A stretch of 28,779 nt of DNA from JBFXAM01 sp050184295 (GTDB taxonomy: Bacteria; Planctomycetota; Phycisphaerae; UBA1845; Fen-1342). The notes beneath the pieces are model-generated. The model saw nothing but the letters and a program-made list of their open reading frames with translations. It did not search any database and had not been told where the DNA came from. This document shows, piece by piece, positions 7,909 through 13,851 of the stretch. The stretch lies in NCBI GenBank assembly GCA_050184295.1, contig JBFXAM010000054.1:1-28779 (forward strand), given 5' to 3'. The translations under genes were made by a program, and so were the position numbers. Within the stretch, counting starts at the first letter, position 1. Each line of letters opens with the position of its first letter.

Positions 7909-8375
7909 TCGGCAAAGGCGCGGAGCATCCAGGCCATCTTCTCGTGGGATTCCATCAGGCCGGTGAGGAAGTCCTGCGTGCCGGAGTCGCCGATCTCGCC
8001 GCAGCGGTCGACGTCGGTGCGGAGCTGTCGGACGATGGCCTCGTGGTCGGCGAGCAGGCGCGTGATCATGACGTCGGCGGCGGGCGGCGGTCCGGTCTGC
8101 TCGTGCAGTCGCGTGGTGGCGAGAAACTCGGTCATCGTGCCGGGGCTCGGCGCGCCGAGCGCGCGAATCCGCTCGGCGACTTCGTCGATCGACCCGGCGA
8201 GCTGCGTGTATTGCTCCTCGAAGAACTCGTGCAGCGGCTGGAAGCGCGGGCCGGCGACGTTCCAGTGGAAGTTGCGGGTCTTGATGTAGAGCACGTGGGC
8301 GTCGGCGAGCACACGCGCGAGCATCGCGACCAGGTCCGAGCGCTGCGCGTCCGAAAGACCGATGTTCGGATTCAT
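7905..8375 (-). CDS. dps: Dps family DNA-protecting ferritin
   Basis: 156 residues, normal Dps length. The ferroxidase signature is present: NFHWNVAGPRFQPLHEFFEEQY followed by DEVAERIRALG, here read in parts. Aligned to E. coli Dps, the inter-subunit ligands are His37, His49, Glu53 (Asp in E. coli), Asp64 and Glu68. Dps dodecamers oxidise and store iron with peroxide and can coat DNA under stress. The N-terminal tail is short and not Lys-rich, so DNA binding by the tail is not evident. A perfect AGGAGG Shine-Dalgarno site lies six bases before the ATG, suggesting strong translation. It follows the tandem DinB gene by 19 bases and overlaps the glycohydrolase gene by ATGA. Confidence 0.95.
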   Translation of the reverse strand: MNPNIGLSDAQRSDLVAMLARVLADAHVLYIKTRNFHWNVAGPRFQPLHEFFEEQYTQLAGSIDEVAERIRALGAPSPGTMTEFLATTRLHEQTGPPPAADVMITRLLADHEAIVRQLRTDVDRCGEIGDSGTQDFLTGLMESHEKMAWMLRAFAE

Positions 8376-8381
8376 GGGTGT

Positions 8382-8387
8382 CCTCCT
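8382..8387 (-). promoter_or_regulatory. Consensus Shine-Dalgarno site of dps
   Basis: AGGAGG on the minus strand, six bases before the dps ATG. It is the strongest site in the minus-strand run and lies in the 19-base gap after the tandem DinB gene. Confidence 0.7.
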
Positions 8388-8394
8388 GGTGATT

Positions 8395-9426
8395 CTAGCA
8401 CCGCGGCGGTTCCATCATGCGAAGCACATCGAGCGCCGGCGCCTCCGCACCGACGTGGCGGAGCATGTTCGCAGCCTGCGCGCGGTGGTGTGTGCCGTGT
8501 GTGCAAATCTGCAACATCGTGACGCCGAGAGAGAAGGACTTCTGTACGTCGGGGCGCGGGCGGGCTTCGACCCAGTTTTGCAGATCGGCGTCGGTGCTGC
8601 GTTCGAGCACCGCGTTGCGGCCCGCGGCGGTCTGTTGTGAAAGCACCTGAAGCTCGGCGATGGGCAGGTCGTCCGGCGATTCGGGGAACGGCTCGTCGGG
8701 ACCGCGCGTCCAGTTCTGAAGCCACCACTCCTCGGCGAAACGGATGTGCATCAGCGTCTTGCGCAGGTTCCCGAGGCCGATCTCGAACCGCCGGTCGAGC
8801 TGCTCGTCGGAAAGCGTCGCGGCGACGGCGAGCGTGCGGTCGCGGGCCCAATCGGCATAACCGAAGTACGCGCGAAGCGTGTCGCGATCGAGCGGCGGGG
8901 GCGCGGCGTCGCGTGTGCCGCCGCCGGGCTGCGTCAGCTTCATGAAGATGTAGTCGATTTCGGGCTTGGGAAGCGCGACGCCGAGCCGCCGGAGCATGTT
9001 GAGCGCCTGCGCGCGGTGGTGCACGCCATGGTTGCAGACGTGGAGCAGCAGCCGTCCGAGCTCGAAGGTGTTGGTCTCGCCGCGGAGGTTGGTGTAGGTG
9101 ACGGGGCGCGACAGTTCGTCGTCGCGCAGCGCGGCGATGAACCTGTCGCGCTCGGCCGCGAGCGCGTGCTGATCGGCGGCGAGCGCCGCGAGCGGCGCAC
9201 GGTCGGCGACACGCCGATCGGGCGGCGTCACGACGCCGAGCCAGCGGTCGAGCCAGACGCGCTCGGCGGCGTACAGATGATGCAGGGTCTTGCGGAGCGT
9301 TCCCTGGCCCATCTGAAACGGGCGATCGAGCGCGTCGTCCGCGAGCGCCGCGGAGGCGTCGAGGAGTCGCTGGCGTGCCCAGTCGTTGTACGCGAACAGC
9401 TCGCGAATCGTGGGCAGTCGAATCAT
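8395..9426 (-). CDS. Tandem DinB-DinB fusion protein
   Basis: 343 residues made of two complete DinB domains. Domain one covers about 1-168 and domain two about 180-343, joined by a short Gly/Pro/Ala linker (QPGGGTRDAAPPPLDRDT). Both have the family blocks: YNDWARQRLLDA and YADWARDRTLAV; LDRPFQMGQGTLRKTL and LDRRFEIGLGNLRKTL; HGVHHRAQALNMLRRLG and HGTHHRAQAANMLRHVG. Metal triads are complete in both: His50/133/137 and His227/310/314. DinB proteins usually are single-domain homodimers, so this looks like a covalent dimer made by duplication. GGGAGG at 9434-9439 precedes the ATG by seven bases. It sits between the ExoD-like gene and dps. Enzymatic role unknown. Confidence 0.93.
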   Translation of the reverse strand: MIRLPTIRELFAYNDWARQRLLDASAALADDALDRPFQMGQGTLRKTLHHLYAAERVWLDRWLGVVTPPDRRVADRAPLAALAADQHALAAERDRFIAALRDDELSRPVTYTNLRGETNTFELGRLLLHVCNHGVHHRAQALNMLRRLGVALPKPEIDYIFMKLTQPGGGTRDAAPPPLDRDTLRAYFGYADWARDRTLAVAATLSDEQLDRRFEIGLGNLRKTLMHIRFAEEWWLQNWTRGPDEPFPESPDDLPIAELQVLSQQTAAGRNAVLERSTDADLQNWVEARPRPDVQKSFSLGVTMLQICTHGTHHRAQAANMLRHVGAEAPALDVLRMMEPPRC

Positions 9427-9490
9427 CGCGGTTCCTCCCGGGGCCCCTCTTGCTCAGGCGGCAATCGGACAGACCACGCCGCCGCGCGCT

Positions 9491-10216
9491 TCACAGCATC
9501 GCCATCGCCCACGCGAATGCCTTGTGCACGGCGGCGACGAGCGCGTCGAAGAACACGATGGTCAACACAATATACGCGGCGGTGAGCCCGTGGCAGATGG
9601 TCAGCAAGAGTCCGTCGAGCTCCAGCAAGCCGATGGCATAGAGCACCAGCACGAGAATGAACGGCCAGTTTGACCCGGGGATCGGGAGCGGCAGCGCGAG
9701 CAGCAGTGCCTGGACGAGCACGCCGACACCGCACGCGATCCAGAACGGTCCGCGCGTGAGCACGTGCAGGCGGGGCCGGATGATCCGCTCGAGGCCGGCG
9801 GTCCAGCGAGAGAGTCGAACGCTGAGCCACGCGATCTTGGCGACGGGGAGTCGCCGGGCGCGAATCCACCGGGGCAGCCAGGGGCGATGAAGGCCGGCAG
9901 TCATCTGCACGGCGCCGATGCTGATGGCGACGCTGAACGGCATCGACACGCCGGGAAGCGGCAGCGTAATGAGTGCCATGAGTCCGAAGAGAAAGCCGAA
10001 ACCCGACTCGCCGGCGCGGTCGATGACCTGTCCGATGGTGATGTAGGCGCGCTCGGCTGCGGGTGGGGTGGTCGACGCGCCGCCAGCCGACGTCCCAGTG
10101 ACCAACGTCGGCGGCGGCGGTTGATGCACGGACTCGTTGCGCGCCAGTTCGGCGAGCAGCAGGGCGAGGCGGATCCCCCGGGGCGGGCGTGCGACATCCG
10201 AAGGACTGGCGCTCAT
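9491..10216 (-). CDS. ExoD-like exopolysaccharide synthesis family membrane protein
   Basis: 241 residues from the ATG at 10216. After a variable Pro/Thr-rich N-terminal part (to about residue 55) come the ExoD-type features: ITIGQVIDRAGESGFGFLFG, the hydrophobic GLMALITLPLPGVSMPFSVA and AVQMTAGLHRPWLPRWI, then three more hydrophobic segments at about 158-176, 183-205 and 208-230. ExoD proteins are membrane proteins first linked to exopolysaccharide production in rhizobia; their biochemical role is not known. The frame is open upstream to 10315, but that part lacks family sequence. A GGGAG site lies about 14 bases upstream of the ATG, longer than usual. It is the first gene of the nine-gene minus-strand run, 64 bases before the tandem DinB gene. 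Confidence 0.82.
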   Translation of the reverse strand: MSASPSDVARPPRGIRLALLLAELARNESVHQPPPPTLVTGTSAGGASTTPPAAERAYITIGQVIDRAGESGFGFLFGLMALITLPLPGVSMPFSVAISIGAVQMTAGLHRPWLPRWIRARRLPVAKIAWLSVRLSRWTAGLERIIRPRLHVLTRGPFWIACGVGVLVQALLLALPLPIPGSNWPFILVLVLYAIGLLELDGLLLTICHGLTAAYIVLTIVFFDALVAAVHKAFAWAMAML

Positions 10217-10370
10217 GCTTGTCGCTCGCTCTCCCGCCGCGGCGCGCGGGTCGCCGCGTCGCCGGCGAGTCACGGCACGCGAGCGCCCCGGGGCGGTCGT
10301 GCGGCGTGTCTGCACGGCGTGTCGCTGGGATATCTTATTCGCAACGTCGGCAAAACTGCATCGCCCCGGC

Positions 10371-10389
10371 GCACACGCACACGCACACG
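10371..10389. repeat. Short GCACAC tandem repeat
   Basis: Three copies of GCACAC plus one base, in the 273-base gap between the ExoD-like gene and the epimerase gene, a region that should also hold the promoter of the ExoD-like run. I found no convincing -35/-10 pair there. The repeat may be only a low-complexity tract. Confidence 0.45.
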
Positions 10390-10489
10390 GGGAACGAATT
10401 CGGCGCGGGGTGGGCAGGGAATGCAGACCGCGTCCGCGCTGGGTATCCGGGAGTCCGTACCCACCACGCGACTGCGCGGCTCGCCGGCG

Positions 10490-11689
10490 TCAGGGGCGAA
10501 GCGAACGCGCCTGTCCGCCGCTGAGCCGCGCGAGCGCGGCGTCGTCGACGGTGACGCCGAGGCCGAATTCACGCCGCGGCGCGGCACGTCCGCCGAGCCC
10601 GAACTGAACGCTCTTGCGCACCAGGTCGTCTCGGAGGATCCAGCGCCCGAAAGCGCCCTCGACAAAGCGCGCCTCGGGGCAGACCTCCAGAAATGCGAGG
10701 CCGGCGGCCGTGAGAATGCTCGTCTCGCCGACCAGGCAGCCGAGCTGCACATCGAGGCCGGCCCCGAGCGCGACGCGCGCCAGCCGCAGCGCCGGCAACA
10801 GTCCGCCGTTTTTGGCGATGCGGATGTTGAACACCTGAAACGCGTTCGCCGCGATCAGGCGATGGGCGTCGTCGGGCGTCACGAGCGATTCGTCGGCGAT
10901 CAGGTCGCACCCGAGTCGGGCGCGCAAGTCCGGCAACTGCTCGTCGAGCGTGTCGGAGAGCGGCTGCTCAACGGCCGAGACGCCGCAGCGGTCGAGCACC
11001 GGGGCGGCCGCGATCGCGTCCGCGACGGACCAGGCGCCATTGGCGTCCGCGCGAAGCGTGGTGCGGCCGGCGGCGAGCGCGGCGCGCATCGTTGCCGCGG
11101 CCCAGTCGAGGCGCTCCTCCCAGTCGGGGACGGCGACCTTGATCTTGAAATCGCGCAGCCCGTAGCAGCGTTGCGCGATAAGAAAGCCCTTGAGCTTGCT
11201 GCGCGTCTTGCCAACGACGATGCCGGAATAACGCACGCGTCGCAGACAGCCCGGCGGCCCGAACCCGGGGAGCCCGAGCCAGCCCGCAACGTCGGCGGCG
11301 CGGCGGCGGAACGCGCGGCCGGCGAGGTCGAGCAAGGCCAGCTCGAGCGCCGCACGCGCCGCCGTGATGACGCGGTCGCCGGCGAGCAGCGGCAGCGATT
11401 CGATGAACTCCAGCGCTTCGGGAAACGTGCGCGGCGCGAATTCGTCGAGTCGCGGCAACAGGTGCGCGGCCAGGTCGTGAAGCACGGACGCCGGCGTCTC
11501 GCCGGTCACGTAGGCGCGCGCCAGCGTCTCGCCGTAGCCCGCCAAACTCGCGTAGGGCGCAGCGGCCGTCAGGCGGACGATGATCGGGTCGGCGACGCTG
11601 CGCGCGGCGGCGGCGTGCTCGAACCGCAGGCGCATGGGGATCGCGAGCGGGAACACGTCGACCTGGCGGATGCGAAGCGCGGCGGGCAT
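10490..11689 (-). CDS. Enolase-superfamily enzyme, dipeptide-epimerase-like
   Basis: 399 residues from the ATG at 11689. The N-terminal capping domain (about 5-130) contains the YGETLARAYVTGET stretch typical of L-Ala-D/L-Glu epimerases and muconate-lactonizing enzymes. The barrel carries the acid/base lysine motif KIK (Lys182, Lys184), metal ligands Asp215 (RADANGAW), Glu241 (VEQP) and Asp266 (ADES), and the second-face Lys293 (IAKNGG), all in the right order and spacing. GCLVGETSILTAAGLAFLE follows as in the family. The most likely reaction is epimerisation of a dipeptide such as those released in peptidoglycan turnover, but related cycloisomerase activities share these motifs. The frame is open upstream to 11926; that extension overlaps asnS and is rejected. 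It is divergently arranged with asnS. Confidence 0.88.
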   Translation of the reverse strand: MPAALRIRQVDVFPLAIPMRLRFEHAAAARSVADPIIVRLTAAAPYASLAGYGETLARAYVTGETPASVLHDLAAHLLPRLDEFAPRTFPEALEFIESLPLLAGDRVITAARAALELALLDLAGRAFRRRAADVAGWLGLPGFGPPGCLRRVRYSGIVVGKTRSKLKGFLIAQRCYGLRDFKIKVAVPDWEERLDWAAATMRAALAAGRTTLRADANGAWSVADAIAAAPVLDRCGVSAVEQPLSDTLDEQLPDLRARLGCDLIADESLVTPDDAHRLIAANAFQVFNIRIAKNGGLLPALRLARVALGAGLDVQLGCLVGETSILTAAGLAFLEVCPEARFVEGAFGRWILRDDLVRKSVQFGLGGRAAPRREFGLGVTVDDAALARLSGGQARSLRP

Positions 11690-11856
11690 CGGGGCATTAT
11701 TCGCGTTTCCCGACCCGGCGGCAAAGGCGCGCGGGCGCGGTGTCCGATCAGAACCCGCCGCGCCAAGCGGCGGGTCCGGCGGCGCGTGCATGGGGCGGGG
11801 CTCTCGCCGCCCACCGGCCGGCGTCGTACACTGCGTCGTTTTCGAATCGGATGCAG

Positions 11857-11864
11857 AAAGGGAG
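11857..11864 (+). promoter_or_regulatory. Ribosome binding site of asnS
   Basis: AAAGGGAG with a six-base spacer to the ATG at 11871. It fixes the start of the protein at MAQVVTINEL, the expected start of the anticodon-binding OB fold. Confidence 0.65.
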
Positions 11865-11870
11865 CACGCG

Positions 11871-13379
11871 ATGGCGCAGGTGGTGACGATCAACGAGCTC
11901 TCCCGGCACGTCGGCGAAACGGTCACGCTTCAGGGCTGGGTGTTCAACCGGCGTTCAAGCGGCAAGCTGCAATTCGTCATCGTCCGCGACGGCACCGGCC
12001 TCTGCCAGTGCGTGATCGAGAAGACCGCCGCACCAGACGCTTTCGCCGCCGCCGACAAGCTCGGACAGGAGTCGTCGCTGGAGATCGACGGCATCGTGCG
12101 GGCGGAGCCGCGCAGCGTCGGTGGCCACGAGCTGTCCGCGACCGCCGTCCGCGTGATCCAGAACGTCGAAGGCTTCCCCATCACACCCAAGCCGCACGGC
12201 ATCGACTTTCTGATGAAGCAGCGGCACCTGTGGTTTCGCTCGAAGCGGCAGTGGGCGATTCTGCGCGTGCGGGCGACGCTGATCGACGCGATTCGCACCT
12301 TCTTCAACAGCCGCGGGTTCGTGCTGATCGACACGCCGATCTTCGCGCCGTCGGCGGGCGAGGGCGCGCAGACACTGTTCAAGGTCGATTATTTCGGCGA
12401 GCCGATGTACCTGGCGCAGACGGGGCAACTATATCTCGAAGCGGCGTGCATGGCGCACCGTAAGGTGTACTGCTTCGGGCCGACGTTTCGGGCGGAAAAG
12501 AGCAAGACGCGCCGCCACCTGACCGAGTTCTGGATGGTCGAGCCGGAGATCGCGTTCGCCGATCTCGACGCGGTACTCGCGGTGGCGGAGGATTTTGTGT
12601 GCGAGATCGCGCAGCGCGTGATTCGCGACCATCGCGCGGAGCTCGAGAGCCTCGGGCGCGACGTGGACGCGCTCGCGGCGCGAATGCAGAAGCCCTTCTA
12701 TCGCGTCACCTATTCGCAGGCGGCGGAGATTCTCCGCAGCGAGCGCGCCCAGGAACTTCTCCGCGGCGACCAGGAGCGCATGACGGCGCGGATCGCCGAG
12801 CTCAAGAGCGCGATCGCGGCGAAGGAGGCGGAGAAATCGGCGTCGGGCGTGAAGCAGTGGCAGGTCGACAAGCTGACGCAGGAAATCTTCGACGCCCGCG
12901 ACGAGCTCGCCGATCTTGAAGAGGCGGTTGTCAACGTGCCCAAGCACATGGAACTCGCCAGGAACTTCGAGTGGGGCGGCGATCTCGGCGGCTCCGACGA
13001 AACCATCATCGCCCGGCTGCACGATCGGCCGTGCTTCGTCACGCACTATCCGCGACAGTGCAAGGCGTTCTATATGAAGCAGAATGCCGACGATCCGCGC
13101 GTCGTCAACAACTTCGACCTGCTCGCTCCGGAAGGCTACGGCGAGATCATCGGCGGCTCGCAGCGCGAAGACGACCTGAACGTGCTGCTCGAACGCATGC
13201 ACGAGGAGGAGCTCGACCCCGCGCCCTACGAGTGGTATCTCGACCTGCGCCGCTACGGCACCGTCCCGCACGGCGGCTTCGGGTTGGGCGTGGAGCGGAC
13301 GCTGGCGTTCCTGTGCGGGTTGAAGCACATTCGCGAGACGATTCCGTATGCACGGATGATGGGCCGGGTGTATCCGTGA
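11871..13379 (+). CDS. asnS: Asparaginyl-tRNA synthetase with a coiled-coil insertion
   Basis: 502 residues. The enzyme charges tRNA-Asn with asparagine in the cytoplasm. The N-terminal OB-fold anticodon-binding domain covers about 1-105 (TLQGWVFNRRSSGKLQFV). The class II catalytic domain follows: FRAEKSKTRRHLTEFWMVEPE (motif 2, about 207-226, quoted in part in AsnRS style), the EIIGGSQRE block, and motif 3 GFGLGVER at 469-476. The motif 2 sequence distinguishes it from AspRS. Compared with E. coli AsnRS, where EIL leads almost directly to the EWG segment, this protein has about 65 extra residues between Leu288 and Phe366, rich in Glu, Lys, Ala and Arg and predicted coiled coil. That accounts for the length above the usual 430-466. 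Confidence 0.97.
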   Translation: MAQVVTINELSRHVGETVTLQGWVFNRRSSGKLQFVIVRDGTGLCQCVIEKTAAPDAFAAADKLGQESSLEIDGIVRAEPRSVGGHELSATAVRVIQNVEGFPITPKPHGIDFLMKQRHLWFRSKRQWAILRVRATLIDAIRTFFNSRGFVLIDTPIFAPSAGEGAQTLFKVDYFGEPMYLAQTGQLYLEAACMAHRKVYCFGPTFRAEKSKTRRHLTEFWMVEPEIAFADLDAVLAVAEDFVCEIAQRVIRDHRAELESLGRDVDALAARMQKPFYRVTYSQAAEILRSERAQELLRGDQERMTARIAELKSAIAAKEAEKSASGVKQWQVDKLTQEIFDARDELADLEEAVVNVPKHMELARNFEWGGDLGGSDETIIARLHDRPCFVTHYPRQCKAFYMKQNADDPRVVNNFDLLAPEGYGEIIGGSQREDDLNVLLERMHEEELDPAPYEWYLDLRRYGTVPHGGFGLGVERTLAFLCGLKHIRETIPYARMMGRVYP

Positions 13380-13851
13380 CGCCGAGCGCAGAATAAAGAA
13401 CGCAGAATGCAGCGCGGGAGAGCGGACAGCCGCTGAACGAGAACCCAACGTCCGCGCTGCGGCTTGCATCGGAGCCGCGGGCGCCAGCCCGCGATTCAGA
13501 CGCTCGCGCGGCTTGAATCGCGCTCGCGGCTTGGATCACAGGCTGGCGCGGCTCTGTAGGGCGCGCGCGCCGCTCGTCGGGCGCTGGCAAGCTCCGCGGC
13601 GCGCTGCGCCACCTCGTCGCCCGGTCTGTTCGTTCCACCTGGTCGTCTCTCCGCCACTGCGGGCCGCCCGTTCCGAGTTTACTCCGGTCCCTTGTTCCCT
13701 TGGGTCTGTGTGGCACGCTGCGTGCAGGGAAGAGGGGAACGTCGCGCCGCGCAACCGGCGGGCGGCGCGTGTGCGGGCGCACGCTTCGGAGGAGGGCGGC
13801 GCGGTCGCGACGACGGGCGGGGTGTTCGGGTGTGAACGAGAGGATCGACTC
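13380..13851. other. Intergenic region with a palindromic element and short direct repeats
   Basis: 472 bases between asnS and the propeller gene. Just after the asnS stop there is a GCAGAAT direct repeat (GCAGAATAAAGAACGCAGAAT, in part) of the type often left in planctomycete intergenic DNA. The nested palindrome at 13472-13554 is described separately. A GTGCGGGCGCAC hairpin lies near 13769-13780. The frame of the downstream protein remains open back to 13513, but composition and the ribosome binding site favour the ATG at 13852. Confidence 0.5.
13472..13554. repeat. REP-like nested palindromic element
   Basis: The outer arms are GAGCCGCGGGCGCCAGCC (13472-13489) and GGCTGGCGCGGCTC (13541-13554), complementary except for four bases missing from the right arm. 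The inner arms are a perfect 9-bp pair, CGCGATTCA (13490-13498) and TGAATCGCG (13514-13522). The left arm starts with the same GAGCCGCGG as the element at 3639-3692. It lies between two co-oriented genes and could act as a transcript-end structure or be a small repeated element. Confidence 0.5.

Noticed and set aside
6415..8289. A 1.9-kb plus-strand open frame
   Set aside because: Antisense to the DinB, ADP-ribosylglycohydrolase and Dps genes, all of which have clear motifs. Its own translation has none.
10371..10389. Possible CRISPR or regulatory array
   Set aside because: Only three 6-bp units with no spacers; a low-complexity tract.
9764..12463. A 2.7-kb plus-strand open frame (899 codons)
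   Set aside because: It runs antisense to the ExoD-like and epimerase genes and overlaps asnS in another frame. The translation is Arg/Ala/Gly-rich without domains, as expected of a shadow in high-GC DNA.
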